Shown one piece after another: positions 40,661 to 51,113 of a DNA stretch of 64,000 nucleotides (its first letter is position 1; every line of letters begins with the position of its first letter). Position numbers and translations under genes: made by a program. The notes under the pieces were generated by a model, which saw only the letters and a program-made list of their open reading frames with translations, made no database searches and was not told the DNA's origin. The stretch comes from Aricia agestis (taxonomy: Eukaryota; Arthropoda; Insecta; Lepidoptera; Lycaenidae). The DNA lies in NCBI RefSeq assembly GCF_905147365.1, contig NC_056420.1, positions 5,528,001-5,592,000 on the forward strand, written 5' to 3'.

Positions 40661-41545
40661 ATGAGCAAGACATCGGAGTTTGAAGATGCACTCGAGCCTA
40701 GCGCAGGCGCGTCATTAGAGAATAGTGCGGGGACAGTGTCGATAGAACCAACATTATCGACAAATGTTTTTAAGGTCGGCGTAAGAGTGCCACCATTCTG
40801 GGCTGACGAACCGGAAATTTGGTTCGCTCAAGTCGAGGGACAATTTAATATTTCTGGAATTACGAACGACTCCACGAAATTCCATTATGTCATCGCCCAG
40901 CTCGACAACCAATATTCGCGAGAGGTTAAGGACATCATAATTAACCCACCTGCAACTAAGAAGTACGAAAAGCTAAAATCGGAACTTATTAGTAGATTGG
41001 GCATTTCCAACGAGACGAAAATTAAGAAACTGCTGATGCATGAAGAGCTCGGTGACCGCAAGCCGTCTCATTTCTTCCGGCACCTCAAGGATTTGGCAGG
41101 CCACGGAGTACCAGATGAGTTCATCAAGTCTATTTGGACCAGCCGCCTTCCTCGTGGCGTGCAGATGGTGCTTGCTGGTCAGCCAGCATCGACTTCACTC
41201 GAAGACCTCTGCGACTTAGCTGACCGCGTCAACGACTTGGCCTGTTCTTCGCCAAGTGTAGCTGCAGTGAGTCGAGAAGCCCCGGGTTCAGTCCTCAGCG
41301 ATCTTGCGAGGGAAATCGCAGAACTCCGGAAGCAGTTCCAGCAGTTCCAGGCGTCATCTGGTAGGAGCAGATCCAGAACGCGTGGACATCAAGGCAGGCA
41401 GAGGAGCTCTTCGAGGCAACGATCCCAGTCGAACTACCGGAAATACCCCCTCTGCTGGTACCATGGCAAGTTTGGAGACAAGGCCAGTAGGTGTATCCGG
41501 CCATGTGACTACAAGTCGGCGGAAAACGCGATGGGCAGTCGATAA
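40661..41545 (+). CDS. gag: Gypsy element Gag (capsid/nucleocapsid)
   Basis: 294 residues, structural protein of the retrotransposon particle. The acidic, serine-rich N-terminus is followed by a capsid-type region beginning VPPFWADEPEIWFAQVEGQF, the usual opening of gypsy/mag-like Gag. Other conserved-looking parts are YVIAQLDNQYSREVKDII and SHFFRHLKDLAG. The C-terminal third is basic and Ser/Arg-rich (SGRSRSRTRGHQGRQRSSSR). It ends in one zinc-knuckle variant, Cys265-X2-His268-X9-Cys278-X3-Cys282, instead of the common CCHC form. The ATG is the first after the primer-binding site. The stop codon TAA (41543..41545) overlaps the pol ATG. Confidence 0.92.
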   Translation: MSKTSEFEDALEPSAGASLENSAGTVSIEPTLSTNVFKVGVRVPPFWADEPEIWFAQVEGQFNISGITNDSTKFHYVIAQLDNQYSREVKDIIINPPATKKYEKLKSELISRLGISNETKIKKLLMHEELGDRKPSHFFRHLKDLAGHGVPDEFIKSIWTSRLPRGVQMVLAGQPASTSLEDLCDLADRVNDLACSSPSVAAVSREAPGSVLSDLAREIAELRKQFQQFQASSGRSRSRTRGHQGRQRSSSRQRSQSNYRKYPLCWYHGKFGDKASRCIRPCDYKSAENAMGSR

Positions 41546-41547
41546 TG
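41543..41547 (+). promoter_or_regulatory. TAATG gag-stop/pol-start overlap
   Basis: TAA of gag and ATG of pol share one A. Pol lies in the -1 frame relative to gag. Upstream, the pol frame is closed by TGA at 41506..41508, so frame entry must happen within 41509..41547. Either reinitiation at this overlap or a -1 slip at G-GAA-AAC (41521..41527) would work; the latter is not a canonical slippery site. Confidence 0.8.
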
Positions 41548-44500
41548 GCGACTGACGATTGCCCATCAACGTCCACTGGTCGCCTGTTCGTAACCGACCG
41601 CGCTACGAAGACGCAGTTTCTGGTCGATACTGGAAGCGACCTCTGCGTTTACCCACGGTCGAAGCTTTGCGATCGTCGTTCTCGGACTGGATATAGTTTA
41701 TGTGCTGCAAACGGTACCAATATAGCTACATATGGTTTTGTAAATTTAAATTTAGATTTTGGTTTACGTAGATATTTTGTATGGCGTTTTGTAGTTGCCG
41801 ATGTAACTAAACCAATTATTGGTGTAGATTTTTTAAATTTTTATAACCTTGTTGTTGATTGTCGTAATAGACGCTTAATTGATAATTTAACTTCTATTAC
41901 TTCATTAGCTGCTGTAGCTGTTTGTAATGACGTGCACTCCGTAAAGGTAGTAACTGGTGAGTCTCGGTATCATAGGATCCTCAATGAATTTCCCGAAATT
42001 ACTCGACCAGCTGGTAGGCACAATATTACACAACATAACACTGTCCACCATATTAGAACGACACCAGGCCCTCCAGTATCTCTACCGCCCCGTCGTTTAG
42101 CGCCGGATAAATTAAAAATAGCCCAGGAAGAGTTCCGGATCATGGTAGCTAATGGTACAGCTAGACCGTCGGAGAGTCCGTGGTCTTCACCACTTCATTT
42201 GGCACCGAAAAAGGGCAATGGATGGCGTCCCTGCGGGGACTATCGCAGCCTGAATGCCCGTACAGTGCCTGACAGGTATCCGATTAAGCATATTCAAGAT
42301 TTTGCTTATGATATTGCCGGATGTAAGGTGTTTAGCACTCTTGACCTTGAAAAAGCTTATAATCAGATACCTGTCAGTCCCGACGACATTCCCAAGACCG
42401 CCATCACTACCCCTTTCGGTCTTTTTGAGTTTCCCTACATGACGTTTGGTCTACGTAATGCAGGCCAAACGTTTCAAAGGTTTGTAGACGAACTCACCAG
42501 AGGACTCGACTTTGTTTACGCATACTTAGATGACTTCATTATCTACTCCAAGAGTGAAGCAGAGCACGAGGAGCACCTACGAGCAGTCTTCACCAGGCTT
42601 AAGCAGTACGGCATGCTTGTCAACACGGCCAAGTGTGTCTTAGGCGCTTCAAAGGTAACGTTTCTAGGGCACCAAATTTCAGCTGATGGATGCAGACCCC
42701 TGGAATCTAAGGTGCAGGTAATCATCGACTTCCCGCCACCGACAACTGTCAAGCAACTGCGAGGATTTTTGGGCATGCTCAATTTCTATAGGAGGTTTAT
42801 TCCCCGAGCAGCCCAAATTCAAGCGCCTCTGCATGCTTTATTGACAGGAGCTGTGAAAGGATCGCAGACAATTCACCTTACTGGTGACGCTTTAATTGCC
42901 TTCCAGGCTTGTAAGGAGAGCTTGTCTAACGCAACCATGCTGGCTCATCCGGATTGCTCTGCAAAACTGGCAGTCGTCACGGATGCGTCAGACAAAGCAA
43001 TCGGGGCAGTGCTCCAGCAGTTTTGTAATGATAACTGGGAGCCCCTGGCTTTCTTTTCTAGGAAGCTTAACCCCTCTCAAGCCAAGTACTCTCCTTATGA
43101 TAGGGAGTTGTTGGCCATATACGAGGCTATTAAGTACTTCCGTCATATGCTCGAGGCCCGTCACTTTACTGTCTATACTGACCACAAACCGATAAGTTTT
43201 GCCTTTCATGAAAGGAAGACTAACTGTTCGCCCCGTCAGTATAGGCACCTGGACTTTATTTCTCAATTCACGACAGATATCCGTCATATTAGTGGCAAGG
43301 ACAATGTTGTGGCGGATACATTGTCGCGAATTGAGGAACTAGAAGCACCAGTCAGCCTCGAGACTATAGCCCAGCATCAAGCCTCCGACCAGGAGCTTCA
43401 ACAGCTGTTAAATGGCAGTACCTCCTTAATACTGCAGAAACTACATGTCCCTGGAAGCCAAGATCTTTTGTACTGCGATGTCAGTACACTGGCTGCCAGG
43501 CCTTTCGTACCCAAGCTTCTGCGTAAGCAGATTTTTGATAGTTTGCATTCTTTAAGCCACCCAGGTTGCAAAGCCTCTGCAAAACTTGTTTCAGACCGGT
43601 TCGTCTGGCCGGGCATTAAAAAAGATTGCATGGCATGGGCTCGTACATGTTTGTCGTGCCAACGATCTAAAGTCAATCGACACGTGACTTCATCGTTGGG
43701 CACATTTAACTTACCGCGAGCAAGATTTAAACAGATCCATATAGATCTGATTGGTCCTCTGCCTGTTTCCAACAGCTATCGGTATTGCCTCACCGCAGTA
43801 GATCGCTTTACTCGCTGGCCAGAAGCAGTACCGATAGAAGACATCACGGCAGAAACCGTTGCAAAAGCCCTGCTGTCTACCTGGATTGCTCGGTTCGGCT
43901 GTCCTACAAGCATTACTACTGACCGGGGCCGTCAGTTTGAGTCGGCCCTATTTCAGTGCTTATCTAGGATAGCAGGATTTGAGCATAAGAGGACGACAGC
44001 ATACCATCCGGCCTGCAACGGATTAGTTGAACGGTTTCATCGTCAACTAAAAGCGGCTATCGTCTGTCATGCAAATGACAGATGGACTGAGTCGTTGCCG
44101 TTGGTCCTGTTGGGAATACGCAGCTCATTTAAAGAGGACTTAGAAAGCTCGTCAGCCGAGCTTGTCTACGGAGAGCCACTGAGACTTCCTGGTGAGTTTT
44201 GGGAGTCCAGTACAACCACAACGTCTGATATCTCAGATTTCTCCGCAAGACTTAAGGGCGTCATTAATAAGCTACGGCCCATCCCTGCTTCACGCCATTG
44301 TAGCCCGAGAGTATTTATTTATAAGGAATTGGACACCTGTAGTCAAGTCTTCCTTCGCGATGACACTACTCGTGGTTCACTTACTCCTGCTTACTCCGGT
44401 CCACACAAAGTGCTTTCCAGAGGGGACAAAGTTTTTAAAATTCTCCTCAACAATAAGGAGGTGTCAGTGTCTATTGACCGGCTTAAACCAGCTTTCACAC

Positions 44501-44601
44501 TGGACAACGTCAAAGACACTCTCGCACCTGAAAGTCCTCCACTGCCTAAAACAACTCGTTCAGGGCGAGTTATTAAGTTCCCTGACTATTATCGTCCCTG
44601 A
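41545..44601 (+). CDS. pol: Gypsy element Pol (protease, reverse transcriptase, RNase H, integrase)
   Basis: 1,018 residues in one open frame. Protease: LVDTGSDL, active Asp28. Reverse transcriptase: LDLEKAY (Asp267), FGLRNAGQTFQRFVDE, and YLDD at 327-330. RNase H: VVTDASDKAIGAVLQQ (Asp480), then YTDHKPISF. Integrase: HSLSHPGC with CLSC (Cys702, Cys705) as the HHCC zinc domain, then catalytic Asp734 (DLIGPLP), Asp793 (TTDRGRQFES) and Glu829 (GLVERFHRQL), an exact D,D35E spacing. The C-terminus is basic with no obvious chromodomain. All key residues are present. It copies the element's RNA into DNA and inserts it. The start at 41545 is used if translation restarts at TAATG; a frameshift fusion would add a few residues upstream. 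Confidence 0.94.
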   Translation: MATDDCPSTSTGRLFVTDRATKTQFLVDTGSDLCVYPRSKLCDRRSRTGYSLCAANGTNIATYGFVNLNLDFGLRRYFVWRFVVADVTKPIIGVDFLNFYNLVVDCRNRRLIDNLTSITSLAAVAVCNDVHSVKVVTGESRYHRILNEFPEITRPAGRHNITQHNTVHHIRTTPGPPVSLPPRRLAPDKLKIAQEEFRIMVANGTARPSESPWSSPLHLAPKKGNGWRPCGDYRSLNARTVPDRYPIKHIQDFAYDIAGCKVFSTLDLEKAYNQIPVSPDDIPKTAITTPFGLFEFPYMTFGLRNAGQTFQRFVDELTRGLDFVYAYLDDFIIYSKSEAEHEEHLRAVFTRLKQYGMLVNTAKCVLGASKVTFLGHQISADGCRPLESKVQVIIDFPPPTTVKQLRGFLGMLNFYRRFIPRAAQIQAPLHALLTGAVKGSQTIHLTGDALIAFQACKESLSNATMLAHPDCSAKLAVVTDASDKAIGAVLQQFCNDNWEPLAFFSRKLNPSQAKYSPYDRELLAIYEAIKYFRHMLEARHFTVYTDHKPISFAFHERKTNCSPRQYRHLDFISQFTTDIRHISGKDNVVADTLSRIEELEAPVSLETIAQHQASDQELQQLLNGSTSLILQKLHVPGSQDLLYCDVSTLAARPFVPKLLRKQIFDSLHSLSHPGCKASAKLVSDRFVWPGIKKDCMAWARTCLSCQRSKVNRHVTSSLGTFNLPRARFKQIHIDLIGPLPVSNSYRYCLTAVDRFTRWPEAVPIEDITAETVAKALLSTWIARFGCPTSITTDRGRQFESALFQCLSRIAGFEHKRTTAYHPACNGLVERFHRQLKAAIVCHANDRWTESLPLVLLGIRSSFKEDLESSSAELVYGEPLRLPGEFWESSTTTTSDISDFSARLKGVINKLRPIPASRHCSPRVFIYKELDTCSQVFLRDDTTRGSLTPAYSGPHKVLSRGDKVFKILLNNKEVSVSIDRLKPAFTLDNVKDTLAPESPPLPKTTRSGRVIKFPDYYRP

Positions 44602-44609
44602 GGGACTCT

Positions 44610-44621
44610 GGTGGGGGGTGG
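44610..44621 (+). promoter_or_regulatory. Polypurine tract
   Basis: GGTGGGGGGTGG immediately precedes the 3' LTR (TGTGGCC), the expected place for plus-strand priming. It is G-rich and interrupted by two T. Confidence 0.75.
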
Positions 44622-45194
44622 TGTGGCCTACCTTTATTCATTTTATATTTCTTTATTTACATTTTTAGATTTTATATTTACAATATTTACAAGCACATAA
44701 TATACACTTTCTTATCTATATTTACAATTTTACGTATACATATTTTACATATTTACAACTATATATTTTATTTATTAATTAAACTAAATGTATACCAGAT
44801 GGTCGATATCGATACGACAAATTATCGATACCGGTTTATCGAGCAGTGCCTCGCACTATCGATATAACCGGTCCCGCCGGAGCGGCGCGCGCGCATGTTT
44901 TCTAGAACCTCCCTAGTCACTCCCCGATACTGACGCGGAGCGCATGTCACTCGCTTGTTCGCCGCAGCTTAAATATTTCGCTAAATCACTATCCTGTGCT
45001 TGAACTCTTAATATCATTTCGTGCTATATCATACTGTGCTTTTTCATCTCCTGTTCTGCACCTTCTTTCGAACTATTATATAGATATGAACCTAGTGTAT
45101 GTGCTTGGACAATATAACCTGCTGTATCAGTAAGTCTAGATTTTCATTATATACGGACCTCATCGCATACCTACTAGCAACCCATCATATCCAT
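44622..45194 (+). repeat. 3' LTR of the gypsy element
   Basis: Reads the same as the 5' LTR throughout by eye, including all three TATCGATA palindromes. The target duplication ATGCG follows at 45195..45199. Confidence 0.92.
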
Positions 45195-45478
45195 ATGCGC
45201 TTTTTAACTAACGAATAATAACTATTGTTCACACGATAACTCATGTTAATAATTATACTACAAAAAAACTAAATAATTGAATAAGAATCTACATAAATGA
45301 CTAAACAGAAACGGACTAAATGGCGTATGTACTCTGTAGCACTCGTAACAAGCACGGCGTACGTTACCTACGAACATAAATACTCAGCCATGGGTGGTCG
45401 TATAATCGCACTAGATAGTGTCACAGGACACAATTTATTAGTCTCCATCGTTAGAGATACTATTACGTAGAATAGACA

Positions 45479-45877
45479 CCTGTAGTGCTAGCACGGCGAC
45501 CAGCGGAAATGCGAAAGTATGGACAAACTGTGGACATAAACCTAAGGTGCCGTTCCGATCTTTTTTCGTTCCGAAAAATTCAATTAAAATGCCACTTTAT
45601 GACAGACTATAGTCACAAACTGTGGAGATAAACTTAAGGTGCCGTTCCGATCATTTTTAGTTCCGAATAATTCAATTAAAAAGCCACTTTATGACAGACT
45701 ATAGTTCTAAAAATTCAAATAATATCCTACATTATGACATATACTATAGTGTGTCATAAAGTGGCATTTTAATTGAATTTTTCGGAACGAAAAAAGATCG
45801 GAACGGCACCTTAGGTTTATTTCCACAGTTTGTCCATACTTTCGCATTTCCGCTGGTCGCCGTGCTACCGCTACAGG
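45479..45877. mobile_element. Foldback MITE with a tandemly duplicated left arm
   Basis: CCTGTAGTGCTAGCACGGCG at the left is mirrored by CGCCGTGCTACCGCTACAGG at the right, and AAGGTGCCGTTCCGATCTTT is mirrored by AAAGATCGGAACGGCACCTT. The segment AAACTGTGGA...GACTATAG occurs twice in the left half (45526.. and 45613..), so the element has two left arms and one right arm. Confidence 0.75.
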
Positions 45878-46130
45878 ACTTCCATTTAAATAGGTATTTT
45901 CAACCAACTTCAAAAGAATGGTTATCAGATAATAGCATCTTTTACTACACTTTCCTGACAGACTCTTATTATTTGTAAAATCATGAAAATACACTCATAT
46001 TGCAATAAAATAAAACCATATAATTTTTCAATTAAATGATGCTGCAATTTTTATGATAAATATACATAGATAAATATAATAAAATGACAGCAAACTTCAA
46101 AAAGTAATAGTAAATATCATTACTATATTG

Positions 46131-46305
46131 TACTCGGCGAAACATGGCGATAGCGGTCATTGACTCCCTGTCAAAAACTTGTCCTTTTCCATATAAACCG
46201 CGATTGACAGTGAAGTGTCAGATGTTGCCAATCGCGGCTTTGTATAGAAAATGACAAGTTTTTGACAGGGAGTCAATGACCGCTACCGCCATGTTTCGCC
46301 GAGTA
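46131..46305. mobile_element. Foldback MITE with TA flanks (CTCGGCGAAACATGGCG)
   Basis: TACTCGGCGAAACATGGCGA is mirrored by CGCCATGTTTCGCCGAGTA, and GTCATTGACTCCCTGTCAAA by TTTGACAGGGAGTCAATGAC. TA at each end would fit a Tc1/mariner-type target. Arms are about 65 bp. Confidence 0.75.
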
Positions 46306-47330
46306 CAGTTTTTTATAGTAAAATGGTTAGGGAATAAAATTAATTTTACGTTATTATCCCCTATCGATTTCAGATGACGATGACAATGTTTGTTAACCTT
46401 AGTTTGTTTTCATTAATGTTAATAATATATTATAATTAATTGATTTAACTAACATAGTTAGAGTAGTAATTCGTTTCAACTGTAGTAAAAAATAATGAGA
46501 TTTTTGTAATCTTGTATATTATTTATTGATCGTTTGAACAGTCATGTAACTTGCTAGTTTAGTAATAAATAATAATCTTAATATTGTTGATTGCTCTTAC
46601 GTTATTATTAAATTGCTGATTTATTTGTTATAGTCAATTTAATGTTTTAATTTATATCATATTATTTTAGTGCATAGCAAAACATCACGCTGTAAGTCTT
46701 ATTTTAATTTAAGTCATTTTTAATTTTATAATTAGGAAAATTGATAAAGACTGGTATAACAAGAAAATTTTATTATGAGCTTTTAGTAGCTTTTTCAATA
46801 CAAATATTATGATTTATTTAACCCATCAATCCCCAAACGGCAGCCGGCTGCCGCATAACAATTGAAAATCTATTGTGTCTGCGATAACCACAATGGAGTT
46901 GCTACAACCATGACAATTTTACACACAGACAAATGCTTTGTAGACATTTTTTCGATGGACATATTTCTGCATACATTAAAATAAATATCAACCTGAGCAT
47001 TCAAACGGATTCACTTAATATTAAACGAGTTTGAAATTTTTAACCATTGTTGATAAAAAGACGTGCGACACTCTACTAATCTCAATAAAAATCCTTGTTT
47101 TTCTATGCAAGCAACTAGCACGTTACAACGCACACCATTCGTTTTTGATAGCAACAGTGAGTTGTAGGGGCAGTAGTAGTGTAATTTATAGCGAGTCCAG
47201 CCATTGGTATTGTGGTGAAACAAACGCCCGTGTTGTCGTGTCTAAATCACTTTTAGATACCGCCCCATCGTTACAGATGTTTTGTTTGTAGCTTTGTGTT
47301 TTTACTTGTAGATACTTTTAAAATTGTTCG
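46306..47330. other. AT-rich stretch without recognised features
   Basis: I see no exon or clear repeat. The frames at 47011..47291 on both strands are unsupported. Confidence 0.35.
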
Positions 47331-47339
47331 GATTACTTT

Positions 47340-47468
47340 TTTTTTGTACTGATTGACAGCTCGTAAAACACTGAAAAAGGACATAGGATAGTTTTTTTTT
47401 CCGCAAAAGGACGGTTCCTACGATAAAATAAGTGCTGCGCAATGAAGTTGTGGGCTACATCTAGTAGG
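47340..47468 (+). repeat. Possible Helitron-like fragment
   Basis: ACACTGAAAAAGGACATAGG, TTTTCCGCAAAAGGACGG and GGCTACATCTAG then T resemble the 3' parts of the families at 19610 and 59062, but the hairpin is degraded. Confidence 0.4.
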
Positions 47469-47509
47469 CAATAATAATTGTAAGGTAAACGACAGTTACA
47501 TATTTTGGA

Positions 47510-47810
47510 CAGAAGTTCCTTATGGCGCGTTCGGCGTTGCGAAGGAGGCTAGACAGAACGATATTTGCCCTCGACACTTTTTTATTGGGGGCAGAGGGCG
47601 TTGATAGTATTTCTGTGCGTCAACTAGATGGCGTTATTAAGTATAAACAGCGACGCGTTGTTAATAAGTATTTCTGGGCGTCAATAGATTTTTTTAAATA
47701 TTTTTTTTGAGTGTATGATATACTTATGTAGTTATACAGGTATTTTGAACACAAGAAATAACTTCATTCCATTCGGTGTTCCTTGACACTTCTCAAGTTT
47801 TTTTTCCAAC
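47510..47810. mobile_element. MITE-like repeat (GGAACGAAGTTCCTTA family), copy 3
   Basis: AGAAGTTCCTTATGGCGCGT, GGAGGCTAGACAGAACGATA, GGGGCAGAGGGCGTTGATAG and AAATAACTTCATTCCATTCG follow the same order as at 18541..18880. A segment around TCAATAGA/TCAACTAGATGGCG is repeated twice inside. Confidence 0.55.
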
Positions 47811-48177
47811 TAAATATATTTTTCCAACAAGAAAAAATAACTTAAAAAATATCAATCCTCCGCAGTCCTAACAAGAGGCACTTTATTGCATTTGCTGTAC
47901 TTCCAACTTCCTAAGTTTCTTTACTAAATCTTACGTGTAACTTTGAAATAAATTTAACAAGATTTCTTGCACTACAAGTTCACTTGTCTACAATCCCTGA
48001 GCTCGTGACCAAAACAGTCGGTAGCGTTCATCGATCCTTATTTTATGTGATGCGAAACTAGCCAGTAAACTACCACATTACGGGTTAGAACTGCCTGCGA
48101 CTATTTCCACGATTGTGGAATAATACTAAAGTGATGCCCGCATGCGAAACGAATGCTTTTACACGCGATTCTTAGAG

Positions 48178-48575
48178 CGGGTTGCACCACAGGCGTTGTT
48201 ATAGCTACAGTTAAGATTAATTTTAGCAATAACCTTAACAATGACCACAGAAATTGACAAAATATGTCACTTGCACAAAGATTTTTGTTATCACTTAAAG
48301 TAACCCCATTCGTTAATAGTATAAAAAAATAAATTACTTATCCGTAAAAATAGGCGAGAAAAAATATTTGTTACGACAACACTGGGAGCCATAATATGTC
48401 AATTTTGACAATAACGATAACCGACCAAAATTGAGCAGTTACGGTTATCGCTAAATAATAAATATGGTGTCATTTTAACGATTGTTAAAATGGAGCAATC
48501 CATGACTAAACCAGAGATTTGACAGTTGATTTGACATTTTGTTATAGTCAAAGTAAGTTGGTGAATCTCACTCTT
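48178..48575. mobile_element. MITE with GGGTTGCACCA ends, long relative
   Basis: AGCGGGTTGCACCACAGGCG, TTGTTATAGCTACAGTTAAG at the left; GTTATAGTCAAAGTAAGTTG and GTGAATCTCACTCT at the right. It resembles 33014..33170 at its ends, with an extra 240 bp inside. Confidence 0.55.
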
Positions 48576-49410
48576 AGGAAATTGTATCCGGGAAACTCAA
48601 TTCTGGCGAAGTGCTCACTCGGTTTCTTTTCTAAAATGCACCAAGTTTCGACACCAAAGTTTAGTGCGATGTCGCAAAGAGTCTAAACAAATATAGAAAC
48701 GAGTCAAACATTTTATTATGACGCTCATCTGAGGAATAGAGAATTTATTGAACTTTGTTGAAGTATTCTTGCTTAAATGCAAGAATTTCTTCCATCCTCT
48801 AGCCCCCGTATCACAGTGTCGTCACTTATGTGTATATTTAAATAAATAAAATAAACTTTATTCTACCACCTTCAAATGTTACACACACACATTACACAAC
48901 TTAATATATCAATAATGGAAAAAAAAATCTATTTGACGCTACAGCTAAAACTGTATGTTTTTAATAGTCTTTAGTGTACTAAAGACTAATGAAGATAAAC
49001 ACTGAAAAACCTATTGTATTAGCACATTAACACATCAGCACGGCAGTGTAACACCCAAGTGAACAGAAAAGGAGGCCACTCAGGTTAAGACGACATTCAG
49101 GTCGTCCCTGATCTTCCGTGGACCCCTTATTTTCGGGCAGAGGACAAGAAGACGGAAGCAGTATTATAAAATTACAATATAGTAAACTGCAGTAGACAGG
49201 ATATATTGTGAAGAATGCGGATAACTATTTAAATATGAATAATTATTAATCTTATGTATTTGCTTTAGTAGCATTGAATAGGCTCTAAAGTAATCAATGT
49301 TAAATAAATTTTGGAAGTCATATTTAATTTTGTCGTGACAGAATACCATTTCTGCGGGACTTCCTTTTATGTTTTTGCTAAAAAATACCAAAATTCTTTA
49401 ATGGCGCGGG
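48576..49410. other. Stretch without recognised genes
   Basis: An AATAAATAAAATAAACTTTA phrase near 48840 looks like a retroelement tail. CAGCACGGCAGTGTAACACC near 49038 has no match. No exon seen. Confidence 0.35.
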
Positions 49411-49417
49411 AATCATA

Positions 49418-49604
49418 TATTTTACCGGGATAAAATACATTTTATCCCGGTAAAATATAGGAAAGGATATAGCATACTTGCTATGTCCTTTCCCGGGACT
49501 CAGAGTATCTACATACCAAAATTGCAACAAAATCGATTCAGCGGTTTGGGCGTGAAGAAGACAGAGACAGACAGATACACTTTCGTTAATTAATATTAGT
49601 ATGG
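49418..49604 (-). repeat. Helitron-like 5' module with a CCGGGATAAAA palindrome
   Basis: ATTTTACCGGGATAAAATAC is mirrored by TTTTATCCCGGTAAAAT (49418..49458). Then come CTATGTCCTTTCCCGGGACT, CAAAATCGATTCAGCGGTTT, a GACAGAGACAGACAG run and TTAATATTAGTATGG. These match the minus-strand element at 59062..59270 without its 3' end. Confidence 0.55.
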
Positions 49605-49689
49605 TTAGTGGTTATATGGATCTTTGGTGTAGTTTCTGTACTTTCTAACATTCTATTCTTAAATTGCCGAATTCTGTCCGTAGCAGTTA

Positions 49690-49895
49690 TTGACACCCAG
49701 TCAAAAACTTGCCAAAAATATTTCATCTTTTTCTATTGAAACCGCGATTGACAATGGCGATATCGTATTTTGCAAACTTGAAGTGAACTGTCAAAAAGCT
49801 GTCAAAAACTTGCCATAATATTTCATCTTTTTCTATAGAAACCACGATTGACAATCATGGCGATATCGTATTTTGCAAACTTGACGTGAACTGAG
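49690..49895 (+). repeat. Imperfect tandem duplication of about 105 bp
   Basis: GTCAAAAACTTGCCAAAAAT, ATTTCATCTTTTTCTATTGA, CGATTGACAATGGCGATATC and GTATTTTGCAAACTTGAAGT occur at 49700..49795 and again, slightly changed, at 49805..49895. Related words also appear in the foldback at 46131. Confidence 0.65.
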
Positions 49896-49899
49896 TATG

Positions 49900-50430
49900 A
49901 AGTATATCGCTTCGAACTCATAAATATTTAATTTGGAGATTATCATACTTTTTTTTACCAAGAGGTTTTCTGGTGAATCTGTAATAGTCTGTGGCTTTAT
50001 GAAAGTACAATTGTTTTCTTAACTAACTAACTTGACTTGACAGGTCAATGTCCGCTGGTGCCATCTTAAATTATTTTGACTATAGACTCTAGTATTGCAA
50101 CTATAAGTATGTATATCTACTATATTCCGATTCCTACTATTCTTAATTATTGTACAGCTGTGGAAAACTTCTGACCATTATTCTTACTTCTCTATTTTGA
50201 TCGCCTATTGTTAAAACTTTACTTTCTAGAATCTAGATAATTGTCTGAAAGAAACTACTTACATAATGTTCTATCTTTGAAAGTTCGAACAACATAAAAA
50301 TTATAATACTGGTTTATTTTATTCTGAGTAACGAAGTGTGTTATAAGAAACTTAATTTATTTATTTTTAAAAGTCCTAAGGCGTGATTGACATTGGTATG
50401 AACGAAATGTAACAAAAGGATGGAGGGACA
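49900..50430. other. Stretch without recognised features
   Basis: I see no gene or bounded repeat. Confidence 0.35.
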
Positions 50431-50436
50431 ACTCAT

Positions 50437-50546
50437 ATTAGGGAGATCGCAGACAGCACACTTTTTGTGCGATCGAGTCTGCGGCGCACATACAGTCAGC
50501 ATGGCGCGGCCATGCTGACTGTATGTGCCGTCTGCGATCTTCCTAA
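50437..50546. mobile_element. Foldback MITE (ATACAGTCAGCATGGC arms)
   Basis: TTAGGGAGATCGCAGAC is mirrored by GTCTGCGATCTTCCTAA, and ACATACAGTCAGCATGGCGC by GGCCATGCTGACTGTATGT, with the palindrome CATGGCGCGGCCATG near the centre. A 30-base segment is present only on the left side. Confidence 0.65.
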
Positions 50547-51113
50547 TTGTAATAAAAATAAATACGTGTGGCACTCTTGGACTGCCGCGGTAAAGATATT
50601 GCATATATTTTTTTATCTACATATGCATTATGCAATTATAATTCCCATACGTCTAGTCGCACGCACAAAACGCACAAAACACCGTGCCGAATTCCCACAA
50701 CGTCACGCTGGTCGTTGGGTGTGTTAGGTTTTTTGTGACGGAATGCCTTGATTCGTTCGCCACGCTCAAAGCTCGCAATTTAGAAACTATGCACTAGCGT
50801 AAAAATAATACTTTATAAAAAAAATACATAAAAATAACTTATAGTTATAAGATAAGTTAGCATAAAAACGACGTCTTTTCACACAAAAGGCTAGAAATGT
50901 TGAAAAACACATGATTACAGTCTAGAGCAGGGGTTCCCAACCTTTTTCTGCCTCCGGCGGCGGCGCACTTACACGTCTCCATATTTTGACGGCACCCTAC
51001 TTTACCTAGCTATTACACAAAAGGATACATAAATAAACACCTTTAATGATTATAGTTAGCTTAAGCAGGCGAAATCTTATATCTTTAAACGAGCAATTCT
51101 TGTATATATATAT

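Larger units (their letters stand above)
40071..45194 (+). mobile_element. Complete Ty3/gypsy LTR retrotransposon
   Basis: 5,124 bp: LTR (573), primer-binding site, gag, pol, polypurine tract, LTR (573). A 5-bp target duplication ATGCG flanks it. Domain order in pol is protease, reverse transcriptase, RNase H, integrase, which defines Ty3/gypsy. There is no env frame between the pol stop (44601) and the LTR (44622), so it is a non-infectious retrotransposon. Both frames are open and the LTRs look identical, so insertion is recent and the element may still be mobile. Confidence 0.93.

Noticed and set aside
44601..44621. An env gene in the gypsy element
   Set aside because: Only 20 bases separate the pol stop from the 3' LTR; the 158-codon frame at 44192..44668 is a shadow of pol in another frame.
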